From NCBI GenBank assembly GCA_964441755.1, contig CAYTVG010000001.1, forward strand, positions 1 to 64,000: a stretch of 64,000 nt of DNA. The letters are read 5' to 3'. The notes below the pieces were generated by a model. That model saw only the letters and a program-made list of their open reading frames with translations. It was not told where the DNA came from and searched no databases. Positions 27,556 to 35,210 of this stretch are shown piece after piece; positions within the stretch are counted from its first letter, which is position 1; the number at the start of each line of letters is the position of its first letter. Source of the stretch: JAUMBM01 sp964441755. Lineage in GTDB: Bacteria; Bacteroidota; Bacteroidia; Chitinophagales; Saprospiraceae. The position numbers were made by a program, and so were the translations under genes.

Positions 27556-29154
27556 ATGGTACATACCTTCGAACTGGTTTTGCTGCCTGCCGAGATGGGT
27601 GAGCCGTCGGCCTTGCACCGCAGAGCCGCTGATCATCTGGGGCTGGCGCCTGAGCAACTCGGCGAATTGCGGCTGCTCAAGCGCAGCATTGATGCCCGCG
27701 GGCGGCAGCCTGTATTCAGGCTGCAGGTCGCGGTCTACATAGATCAACAGCCCGATCCGGAACCGGTCATGCTGGATGCGCTGCAGGATGTCAGTCAGGC
27801 GCCCGAGGTCATCATCGTGGGGGCAGGCCCCGGGGGGCTGTTTGCCGCCCTCGAACTCATCGAGCGCGGCTTCAAGCCGGTGATTTTTGATCGCGGCAAG
27901 GATGTGCGCGCCCGGCGGCGCGACCTGCGTGCCATACAACAGTTTGGCGAAGTCAACCCGCATTCCAACTATTGCTTCGGTGAGGGTGGCGCGGGCACCT
28001 ACTCCGACGGTAAGCTGTATACACGCTCGCACAAACGGGGCGACATACAAAAGGTGCTCAACCTCTTGGTAGAGCACGGCGCTAAAAGTGATATTCTGAT
28101 CGATGCCCATCCGCACATAGGCTCCAACAAGCTGCCCAATATCGTTGCCAACCTCCGGGAGACCATCCTTCACTATGGCGGAGAAGTACACTTCGATAGT
28201 TTTGTCAGCGACCTGGTCATCCACCACGGGCGGCTGCGCGGGGTAGTCATCAATGCGCAGCAGGAAAGGCTGGCCGAAGCGGTGCTGCTGGCAACCGGCC
28301 ACTCAGCACGGGATATTTACTACCTGCTCCATCGGCACGGTATACGACTCGAGGCCAAGCCCTACGCTTTGGGGGTGCGCATTGAACATCCGCAGGCACT
28401 CATCGACCAGATTCAGTACGGGCAGTCCGTGCGCGAGCACGAGCTGCCGGCGTCCAGCTATAAGCTCGTCTGTCAGATAAAACAGCGAGGCGTTTTTTCT
28501 TTCTGCATGTGCCCCGGCGGCCTGGTTGTGCCGGCGGCTACCGCTCCGGGTGAGCTGGTTGTCAATGGTATGAGTATGAGCCGGCGCGACTCTCCCTACG
28601 CCAACTCAGGTACGGTGGTAGCGGTAGAACTGGAAGATCTTCAGCCTTTTGCCAGCGAGGGGGTATTTGCCGGGCTGGCGCTGCAGCAGCAGGTTGAGCA
28701 GGCTTTTTTTCGTTACGGCAGCGGCGGTCAGCAGGCGCCGGCGGCGCGGCTGACAGATTTTGTCAAGCGAAAAGTATCCTCCTCCTTACCCGGCAGCTCC
28801 TACATCCCCGGCATTTATGCCGCCCCTATGCACGAGCTGCTGCCCGCCGGCATCTTCGAGCGCCTGCAGCTGGCCGTGCAGGAATTTGGCCGAAAAATGC
28901 GCGGCTACTATACCGATGAGGCCGTTGCTATAGGCACCGAAAGCCGCACCAGCGCTCCCCTGCGGATACCCCGTGAGCGCGAGAGCTTTATGCATCCTGA
29001 GCTGCCGGGTCTTTTCCCTTGCGGCGAGGGCGCCGGCTATGCCGGTGGTATTCTTTCTGCCGCTATGGACGGCCAGAATGTTGCTGCTGCCATTGCCGGC
29101 TGGCTTGACCACAACCGGCTGCCGCAGCTGCCTGTCACCAACCCCCTGAAATAA
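27556..29154 (+). CDS. FAD-dependent dehydrogenase, COG2509 type
   Basis: 532 residues. An N-terminal domain of about 85 residues precedes the FAD motif VIIVGAGPGGLFAALELIERG (about 90-110). FGEGGAGTYSDGKLYTRS and the C-terminal CGEGAGYAGGILSAAMDG are hallmarks of this uncharacterised flavoprotein group. The reaction is unknown. It starts 18 nt after recX, probably in one transcript with odhB. Confidence 0.85.
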   Translation: MVHTFELVLLPAEMGEPSALHRRAADHLGLAPEQLGELRLLKRSIDARGRQPVFRLQVAVYIDQQPDPEPVMLDALQDVSQAPEVIIVGAGPGGLFAALELIERGFKPVIFDRGKDVRARRRDLRAIQQFGEVNPHSNYCFGEGGAGTYSDGKLYTRSHKRGDIQKVLNLLVEHGAKSDILIDAHPHIGSNKLPNIVANLRETILHYGGEVHFDSFVSDLVIHHGRLRGVVINAQQERLAEAVLLATGHSARDIYYLLHRHGIRLEAKPYALGVRIEHPQALIDQIQYGQSVREHELPASSYKLVCQIKQRGVFSFCMCPGGLVVPAATAPGELVVNGMSMSRRDSPYANSGTVVAVELEDLQPFASEGVFAGLALQQQVEQAFFRYGSGGQQAPAARLTDFVKRKVSSSLPGSSYIPGIYAAPMHELLPAGIFERLQLAVQEFGRKMRGYYTDEAVAIGTESRTSAPLRIPRERESFMHPELPGLFPCGEGAGYAGGILSAAMDGQNVAAAIAGWLDHNRLPQLPVTNPLK

Positions 29155-29178
29155 GCAGTCCGGCTTTGCCGATTGTGC

Positions 29179-29186
29179 TATCTTTG
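29179..29186 (+). promoter_or_regulatory. TATCTTTG element 6 nt before the methyltransferase start
   Basis: An exact TAnnTTTG element ends 6 nt before the ATG at 29193. A transcript from it would have almost no leader. No TTG box is at the proper spacing, so it is weaker support than for tsaB. Confidence 0.5.
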
Positions 29187-29192
29187 CGCAAC

Positions 29193-30380
29193 ATGAAAAC
29201 AGTAGTACTCAAAGCAAAGAAAGAAGATGCTGTCCTTCGGCAGCATCCATGGGTTTTTTCAGGGGCCCTCGCCCATGAAGATAGTCCGCTGACCGACGGT
29301 GAGCGCGTGGGCGTCGTCAACGCCCGCGGGCAGCTGCTCGCTACCGGCCACTATCAGTCGGGCAGCATCCGCGTGCGCATTTTTCACTTCGGCCCGGAAG
29401 CCCCTCCGGAAGATATATGGCTTCAAAAGCTGGCTGCTGCCCTGCAGCTACGCCAGACGCTGGCGCTGGCCGGTGCTCATGACACCAATGCCTGGCGGCT
29501 GGTGCATGGCGAAGGCGACGGCCTGCCGGGCCTCATCATCGATGTTTATCACCATACGGCCGTCATCCAGTGCCACAGCATTGGCATGCACCTCGAGCGC
29601 CATGCGCTCGCCATGGCGCTGCAGCAGCTTTTTACCCAAAGTGGCATGCCCCTGCAGGCCATTTACGATAAAAGCCGCGAAACCCTGCCCACCCGCTACG
29701 CTGAGCAGACAACCGACGGCTATCTCTGGGGACAGGCGCATCCGCTGCCTGTCACCGAAAACGGCCACCTGTTTGAGGTAGACTGGGAAGGAGGGCAAAA
29801 GACAGGCTTTTTCCTCGATCAGCGGGAAAACCGGCAGCTGCTGGCTCGCTATGCAGCCGGTAAGACCGTCCTCAACGCATTCTGTTACACCGGAGGCTTT
29901 AGTGTGTACGCCCTCAAAGCAGGCGCCAGCAGAGTCGACAGCCTCGATGCTTCGGCCAAAGCAACCGCACTGGCAGAAAAAAATGCCGCTCTCAATGGTT
30001 TTGGTACTGACAGACACTCGATCATCACCCAGGATGCCCTTAGCTTCCTTCGCCAACAGGACAGCACCTATGATATTGTGGTCGTGGACCCGCCTGCTTT
30101 TGCCAAAAGCCTCGACAAACGCCACAATGCCGTACAGGGCTATAAGCGACTCAATGCCTCAGCCATGCAACGCGTAAAGCCGGGCGGCCTGCTGTTCACT
30201 TTTAGCTGCTCGCAGGTGGTCGACAAAGCCCTTTTTTACAACACTTTGGTGGCCGCAGGCCTCGAAAGTGGCCGCAATGCAAGGGTGTTGCACCACCTCA
30301 GCCAAGGCCCCGACCACCCCGTCAGCCTTTTCCAACCCGAAGGGGATTACCTGAAAGGACTGGTGCTGCAGATCGTCTAA
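29193..30380 (+). CDS. class I SAM-dependent rRNA methyltransferase, RlmI-like
   Basis: 395 residues from ATG 29193. N-terminal PUA domain (about 1-80, HPWVFSGAL) and a Rossmann methyltransferase domain with NAFCYTGGFSVYAL (SAM site), and VVVDPPAFAKS as the catalytic loop. RlmI methylates C5 of 23S rRNA cytosine 1962 in E. coli; the same role is inferred. Confidence 0.88.
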   Translation: MKTVVLKAKKEDAVLRQHPWVFSGALAHEDSPLTDGERVGVVNARGQLLATGHYQSGSIRVRIFHFGPEAPPEDIWLQKLAAALQLRQTLALAGAHDTNAWRLVHGEGDGLPGLIIDVYHHTAVIQCHSIGMHLERHALAMALQQLFTQSGMPLQAIYDKSRETLPTRYAEQTTDGYLWGQAHPLPVTENGHLFEVDWEGGQKTGFFLDQRENRQLLARYAAGKTVLNAFCYTGGFSVYALKAGASRVDSLDASAKATALAEKNAALNGFGTDRHSIITQDALSFLRQQDSTYDIVVVDPPAFAKSLDKRHNAVQGYKRLNASAMQRVKPGGLLFTFSCSQVVDKALFYNTLVAAGLESGRNARVLHHLSQGPDHPVSLFQPEGDYLKGLVLQIV

Positions 30381-30430
30381 ACCCTGCCGACAACCGGATA
30401 CGATACTACAAACCAACATCAGTATATTGT

Positions 30431-31558
30431 ATGGCAACCGCCCTCACCATTCTTTTGGCCATTGGCTTCCCCTGGCTCGCCTACCGACTGCATGCTATCC
30501 CCGGCTTTCCGCAAGGACTAAGCCCGGCAGTGCTGTGCTATGCAGTAGGTATCCTCATCGGCAATCTGGCACCTCAATGGGTCGATGGCCAATGGGCCCG
30601 GCAGTTATCGGAGGCCGGTATGATGGTGGGGCTGCCATTGCTGTTGTTTGGCTCACGCATCAAAGAAAGCTGGCGGCTCATATTTGGCGTGAGTCTGCGG
30701 GCCTTCCTCCTCTGTTGCATCGGGTCTGTCCTGGGCGTGTCTGTTACCGCATTATTTTTCCGGCATATACAGCCTGATATCTGGATGCCGGCGAGTATGC
30801 TCGCAGGACTGCTCACCGGAGGGTCACCTAACCTGCAGTCCATTGGCATCGCCCTGCAGGCGCCAAGCGAGTATGTTGTACTAATCCAGGGAACAGAGAT
30901 TATTGGCGGCGGTATCTATCTGTTGCTGCTCATGACAGTCGTCCACCCTTTTCTGGGCTGGTTTCTTCCTCGTTTTGCAAACAAAGAAGACGCCAGTCCC
31001 GCGCCGGAGCTGCACCATGTCTCCGCCGGCCTGCGGCCGCTATTGACCAGCCTGCTGCTGAGCCTGCTCACCGCCGGTACAGCTGTAGGGCTTACCTACC
31101 TCATCACAGGCTCGCTCAAAAACAGTACACTCATCATTGCCTTGCTGACAAGCATCAGCGTGCTGCTGTCGCTCACACCAACTGTCAACAGCTGGCAGCA
31201 CAGCTTCCGGCAGGGCGAGTATTTCGTACTTATTTTTTGTATAGCCTTGGGTATGCAGGCAGATTTCAGCCAGCTACTCACCGAGGGCTTACCGCTGGCC
31301 GCTTTCACCCTGGTCGGCCTGGTACTGGCCATTTTCTTTCACTTCTTGTTGGGCTGGCTGTTCCGCATCGACCGCGACAATATCATGATCGCCACCACCG
31401 CCACCATCTACGGCCCGCCCTTCATCCCGCAAATCATCGCTGCTGTCGGCAACCGGTCGCTGCTGGCGCCCGGCATCGCCATGGGCCTGCTGGGACTCGT
31501 GCTGGGCAATTATATCGGCTTCGCCCTCGCCTATTCGCTCCGGGCTTTGTTATACTAA
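30431..31558 (+). CDS. DUF819 family membrane protein
   Basis: 375 residues and about ten membrane segments. GGSPNLQSIGIAL and QGTEIIGGGIYLLLL are conserved in DUF819 (YjcL-like) proteins, whose fold resembles sodium-coupled transporters; the substrate is unknown. It begins 50 nt after the methyltransferase and ends the plus-strand run. Confidence 0.83.
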   Translation: MATALTILLAIGFPWLAYRLHAIPGFPQGLSPAVLCYAVGILIGNLAPQWVDGQWARQLSEAGMMVGLPLLLFGSRIKESWRLIFGVSLRAFLLCCIGSVLGVSVTALFFRHIQPDIWMPASMLAGLLTGGSPNLQSIGIALQAPSEYVVLIQGTEIIGGGIYLLLLMTVVHPFLGWFLPRFANKEDASPAPELHHVSAGLRPLLTSLLLSLLTAGTAVGLTYLITGSLKNSTLIIALLTSISVLLSLTPTVNSWQHSFRQGEYFVLIFCIALGMQADFSQLLTEGLPLAAFTLVGLVLAIFFHFLLGWLFRIDRDNIMIATTATIYGPPFIPQIIAAVGNRSLLAPGIAMGLLGLVLGNYIGFALAYSLRALLY

Positions 31559-31610
31559 AAAAAGCCTCCTGCGCCAGGCACCGGCCTGTGGCGCGGCGGT
31601 ATTTTTTACG

Positions 31611-31705
31611 GTAAAAAAGCTGCCTGAGCGGCCTGTAAATTTTCAAGTTGCAAACCCGCACGCTGTGTTTTTACAGTAAAAAAGCTGCCTGAGCGGCCAG
31701 GCAGC
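31611..31705 (+). terminator. direct repeat ending in a terminator hairpin
   Basis: A 23-nt sequence beginning GTAAAAAAGCTGCCTGAG occurs at 31611-31633 and again, identical, at 31676-31698. Only the second copy has the matching arm: GCTGCCTG (31684-31691) pairs with CAGGCAGC (31698-31705), followed by CCCTTTTT. It ends the DUF819 transcript ahead of the ABC operon. Confidence 0.65.
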
Positions 31706-31762
31706 AGCCCTTTTTCACAAAAAGCCGGTATATTAGCTTACAGAAAATAATCTGCAACGATT

Positions 31763-32410
31763 ATGCTTACTACCAAAGATGTGACTTACGCCTACCAACC
31801 GCAGCAGCCCCTGCATTTTCCTGACCTCCATTGCGAGACAGGCGCCCACTGGTTGCTGCTCGGACAGAGTGGCAGTGGCAAAACGACCTTGCTGCACCTG
31901 CTGGGCGGCTTGCTAAAACCTCGTAGCGGCAGCATACGACTGGGCGATACAGAACTCAGCAAGCTAAATGCAGCTGCACTCGATCAATTTAGAGGTCAAC
32001 ATATTGGAATCGTTTTCCAGCGCCCTCATTTTGTCCCCTCCCTGTCGGCTGAAGAAAATTTGTGGCTGGCGCAGCAGCTCGCAGGCCTGTCTGTAGATAA
32101 GAACAGGGCTGAAAGCCTGCTCGAGCGGCTTGGTATCGCTCACAAACGTAGCAGTGCTATACAACAATTAAGCGTAGGTGAGCAGCAGCGGGTAGCCATC
32201 GCAAGGGCGCTCATCAATCGTCCCAGCCTCATTCTGGCCGACGAGCCCAGCTCTGCACTCGATGATGACAACAGCCAGCGCGTGGTGGCATTGCTCGAAG
32301 AACAGGCGCGGGAGGTCAATGCAAGCCTGCTGATCGTCACCCACGACAACCGCCTCAAAGGCCATTTTGCCAATAGTATTGTTCTGGCCCACCAAACTAC
32401 ACAAGCATGA
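31763..32410 (+). CDS. ABC transporter ATP-binding protein, LolD/MacB class
   Basis: 215 residues. Walker A GQSGSGKTT (about 34-42), Q-loop VFQRPHFVPSLS, signature LSVGEQQRVAIARAL, Walker B LILADEPSSALDD. Length and motifs place it with ATPases of FtsX-like permeases. Its stop overlaps the permease start as ATGA, so they are translationally coupled. With its histidine-rich partner it may handle a metal or metal-dependent envelope process. Confidence 0.88.
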   Translation: MLTTKDVTYAYQPQQPLHFPDLHCETGAHWLLLGQSGSGKTTLLHLLGGLLKPRSGSIRLGDTELSKLNAAALDQFRGQHIGIVFQRPHFVPSLSAEENLWLAQQLAGLSVDKNRAESLLERLGIAHKRSSAIQQLSVGEQQRVAIARALINRPSLILADEPSSALDDDNSQRVVALLEEQAREVNASLLIVTHDNRLKGHFANSIVLAHQTTQA

Positions 32411-33825
32411 ATCTCCTACGCCTCAGCTGGAAAAATCTGACGCACCAGCCTTGGTCAACCGGCCTCAGCCTGGTACTTGCCGCGCTGGGCGCCGGCCTCA
32501 TCAGCCTGCTGCTACAACTCAACCACCAGCTCGATCAGCAGTTTCAGCGCAACCTGGCCGGCATTGACCTGGTCGTCGGCGCCAAGGGTAGCCCCCTGCA
32601 ACTTATATTAAGTGGCATGTACCATATCGACGCGCCTACCGGAAATATACCCATAGCCGAGTCAAAGGCCTTCCTCAATCCACGACATCCACTTATCAAA
32701 AAAGCGGTGCCCCTGTCTCTGGGCGATAGCCATCGCGGCCACCGCATCGTGGGCACTACCTATGATTTTCTGGATCTCTACGAAGCTGAAATTGCACAGG
32801 GCAAACGCTGGGAGGCCCCGCTCGAAGTGGTCGCCGGCGCCGCTGTAGCTGATAAGCTCGGGCTTCGCCTCGGCGATACTTTCAAAAGTTCACACGGTCT
32901 TATTGAAGATGAAGATCTCATACATGCCGATGCCGATGCTTTCCGCATCGTGGGCATCCTCAAACCTACCGGCTCCGTTGCCGATCAGCTTTTGCTCACC
33001 AGTAATGAAAGCCTCTGGGTAGTCCATGAGCATCATGCCGATCACACTGAGGCCTCTGCGCCTGACACACAGCCAACAGCAGCAGCCGGGGGAGCATCGG
33101 CTGGGGCTGCGGATGCACACGCGCACGACGATGAGCACGCACACGCACACGACGATGAGCATGCGCACGCGCACGACGATGAGCACGCACACGCGCACGA
33201 CGATGAACATATGCACGAACATACCGGGCAAACCTACGCACAACTGTATCCCCCCGGTAAGCCTCTGATGGAGTATACCGATAAAGATATCACCCTCATA
33301 CTGGTACAGTTTAAGGGGCGCAATGCGCAGACGCTCAATTTTCCTCGCAACATCAACGAAAATACCAACCTGCAGGCGGCCGTACCGGCCATCGAAATCA
33401 GCCGCCTCTATGCCACCATGGGCGCCGGCGAACAAACGCTTCGCTGGCTGGCGGCAGTCATCATCATCGTCAGCATCCTGAGCATTTTTATCAGCCTGTA
33501 TGCCAATCTCGACAACCGCCGCTACGAACTGGCTCTGATGCGCGTCATGGGTGCCTCTCGCAGCCGGCTCTTCAGCCTGCTGCTGCTCGAGGGTAGCTTA
33601 CTCGCATTTATTGGCAGCTTGCTGGGCTTGCTGCTCAGTCATGGCGGAATGTCAGTAGTTGCCGATTATTTTTCGGATGCTTATCGCTATGATTTTCAAG
33701 CCTGGACCTTGCTCCCCGCCGAACTGCAATTGCTGGGGGGGGCGCTGCTATTGGGTATCCTCGCTTCGCTCATACCTGCACTGAGAGCCAGCCGAACAGA
33801 TATTCACAAAACGCTGGCAGAATGA
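32407..33825 (+). CDS. FtsX-like ABC permease with histidine-rich periplasmic repeat
   Basis: 472 residues of MacB/LolC-type topology: a membrane segment near 18-40, a large periplasmic domain to about residue 345, then three membrane segments (about 350-372, 398-420, 440-460). Residues about 236-272 form a His/Asp-rich loop built of four repeats of HAHAHDDE type, continuing MHEH. The usual MacB PCD domain surrounds it. Histidine-rich loops commonly bind Zn, Ni, Co or Cu. Similar ABC modules in proteobacteria are zinc-regulated, but this assignment is inference. The operon continues with moaE by a 4-nt overlap. Confidence 0.85.
   Translation: MNLLRLSWKNLTHQPWSTGLSLVLAALGAGLISLLLQLNHQLDQQFQRNLAGIDLVVGAKGSPLQLILSGMYHIDAPTGNIPIAESKAFLNPRHPLIKKAVPLSLGDSHRGHRIVGTTYDFLDLYEAEIAQGKRWEAPLEVVAGAAVADKLGLRLGDTFKSSHGLIEDEDLIHADADAFRIVGILKPTGSVADQLLLTSNESLWVVHEHHADHTEASAPDTQPTAAAGGASAGAADAHAHDDEHAHAHDDEHAHAHDDEHAHAHDDEHMHEHTGQTYAQLYPPGKPLMEYTDKDITLILVQFKGRNAQTLNFPRNINENTNLQAAVPAIEISRLYATMGAGEQTLRWLAAVIIIVSILSIFISLYANLDNRRYELALMRVMGASRSRLFSLLLLEGSLLAFIGSLLGLLLSHGGMSVVADYFSDAYRYDFQAWTLLPAELQLLGGALLLGILASLIPALRASRTDIHKTLAE
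33121..33216 (+). repeat. 24-bp coding tandem repeat (four units)
   Basis: Four units start at 33121, 33145, 33169 and 33193, each close to GCGCACGACGATGAGCACGC plus four bases. Units 1 and 3 are identical; 2 and 4 carry silent or near-silent changes. They encode the His/Asp-rich permease loop and could change copy number by slippage without breaking the frame. Confidence 0.9.
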
Positions 33826-34250
33826 GTTCCAATACCCTTGACATACGCCTGCTGGATACTCCCCTCTCTGCCGAAGCCTGCAACCAATGGGCTGCGGACG
33901 ATAGTGCGGGAGGGCTGGTCACCTTTATCGGTAGTGTACGCAACCAAACCGGTGGCCGCCCTGTCGTTCGACTGGAATTTGAAGCTTATGCGCCCATGGC
34001 AGTGCGCGAAATGCAGAAAATTGCCGAACAGGCCTTCAGCCGTTGGCCACTCTTGCGTATCGCAATCCACCACCGCACAGGTGTGCTGGCAGTAGGTGAT
34101 ATCGCTGTAGTTATCGCTGTCAGCGCCGCTCATCGGGGACCAGCCTTCGAGGCCTGCCAGTATGCAATCGATACACTCAAGCAGACCGTCCCTATATGGA
34201 AAAAAGAAATATTCGAAGACGGGGAAGTATGGGTGTCCGCTCACCCCTAG
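33822..34250 (+). CDS. moaE: molybdopterin synthase catalytic subunit MoaE
   Basis: Large subunit that inserts sulfur into precursor Z to make molybdopterin. 142 residues. GLVTFIGSVRNQTGGRPV, AHRGPAFEACQYAID and the catalytic lysine block PIWKKEIFEDGEVWV (Lys127 or Lys128) match the family. Its start overlaps the permease stop (ATGA). No moaD or other cofactor gene is adjacent, so why it is coupled to an ABC pair is unclear. Confidence 0.92.
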   Translation: MSSNTLDIRLLDTPLSAEACNQWAADDSAGGLVTFIGSVRNQTGGRPVVRLEFEAYAPMAVREMQKIAEQAFSRWPLLRIAIHHRTGVLAVGDIAVVIAVSAAHRGPAFEACQYAIDTLKQTVPIWKKEIFEDGEVWVSAHP

Positions 34251-34257
34251 AGGATTT

Positions 34258-34301
34258 GTAAAAAGCTATTTGGCGGCGGTCGCCGCCAAATAGCTTTTTA
34301 C
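34258..34301. terminator. bidirectional terminator
   Basis: A perfect 20-bp stem joins GTAAAAAGCTATTTGGCGGC (34258-34277) to its complement at 34282-34301 around GGTC. It separates convergent moaE and the DUF937 gene, and shares the TTTGGCGGC core with the palindrome at 56724. Confidence 0.85.
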
Positions 34302-34320
34302 GATAAGACTTTGGCCTGTA

Positions 34321-34938
34321 TTACTTGCCTTTATTAAAAAAGCCACCCAGCATCTTCATACCCATATCAGCCACATCATCGACGATGCTGCCGTCACCAT
34401 CCTGATCCAGAAAGCGGGTAACCGTTGCCATCATTGGATTTTGCGCCTGCTGCTGCTGTGCCGTCTGTCCCAGCATACCCACAAGGCTGCCAAGGTCAAG
34501 CCCACCTTGGTTTTTGGCTTTCCCAAGGGCGCCCATCACCAGCGGAGCCAGCATGGTCATCAGTTGATTTACCTGCTCTCCCTGCAGACCACTCGCTTTA
34601 CTCACCATCTCGACAGCACCGCCCTGTCGATTGCCAAGCACATGACCTACGATGCCGGCTCCATTGGCAGCCCGCTGCCCTGCACCTGCAGCCTGTCCTG
34701 ACAACAAACCTGTTATATCATCCAGTATGCTGCCGTCGTGATCTCTGTCAAGTGCTTTCATGAGTGCACCTGCCCCCTCAGGGCTACCTGCATTTTTGGC
34801 CAATGCACTGATCAGGGTTGTCACGACACCACTCGCTGCCGCGCTCGTCTGTTCCGGCTTAGCTCCCAGCTGCTTGCTGAGTTGACCTATGGTTTGCTCA
34901 TTGAGCAAGGATTGTAATACATTGGAAATATCTGCCAT
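34321..34938 (-). CDS. DUF937 domain protein with calcium-loop-like motifs
   Basis: 205 residues from ATG 34938 (MADISNVLQSL). Helical and glycine/alanine rich. Two segments, DRDHDGSILDDITGLL near 66-81 and DQDGDGSIVDDVADMG near 180-195, resemble EF-hand-type DxDxDG calcium loops. DUF937 members have no established biochemical role. The frame is open 27 codons upstream but the composition there is unlike the protein. Confidence 0.8.
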   Translation of the reverse strand: MADISNVLQSLLNEQTIGQLSKQLGAKPEQTSAAASGVVTTLISALAKNAGSPEGAGALMKALDRDHDGSILDDITGLLSGQAAGAGQRAANGAGIVGHVLGNRQGGAVEMVSKASGLQGEQVNQLMTMLAPLVMGALGKAKNQGGLDLGSLVGMLGQTAQQQQAQNPMMATVTRFLDQDGDGSIVDDVADMGMKMLGGFFNKGK

Positions 34939-35058
34939 GATGCTATTGTTTGTAAATGAATGAATAAATTGTAAGCGTGATCGCGATAAAATGAATGACC
35001 CGTTTAAGGATATTGTCATTGTTATTGCGCTTCCCGAAGGCGGCTGGCAAGCCTGAAC

Positions 35059-35101
35059 AAAAGCAACGCTTTTTTGCCGGCGGCAAAAAAGCGTTGCTTT
35101 T
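35059..35101. terminator. 21-bp hairpin downstream of the transglycosylase
   Basis: Arms 35059-35079 and 35081-35101 are exact complements around one central G: AAAGCAACGC then six T and GCCG. It lies 105 nt beyond the transglycosylase stop on the minus strand and has the same core as 25554-25580. Confidence 0.7.
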
Positions 35102-35118
35102 CCATAGATTTGGACGCT

Positions 35119-35210
35119 TCTAAGGGGGCATAGCCAGCACTACCCAACTGCCAAAAGGCTAAAAAAAGAACTTTCGGAGGCCACTAAAAAAATGCCGGAC
35201 TCGTTCTTAG
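35119..35210. repeat. dispersed intergenic repeat, copy F
   Basis: Begins TCTAAGGGGGCATAG and ends with CCGGACTCGTTCTTAGC, matching both ends of copy A at 42839-42944 with many changes between. The TTA inside the terminal CTTAG is the stop codon of the minus-strand transglycosylase. Confidence 0.5.

Noticed and set aside
27430..28302. 290-codon minus-strand frame
   Set aside because: Opposite the FAD dehydrogenase and recX; a GC-rich third-position artefact.
33121..33216. Short regular repeats as a CRISPR array
   Set aside because: Units are contiguous 24-mers without spacers and lie in the permease coding frame.
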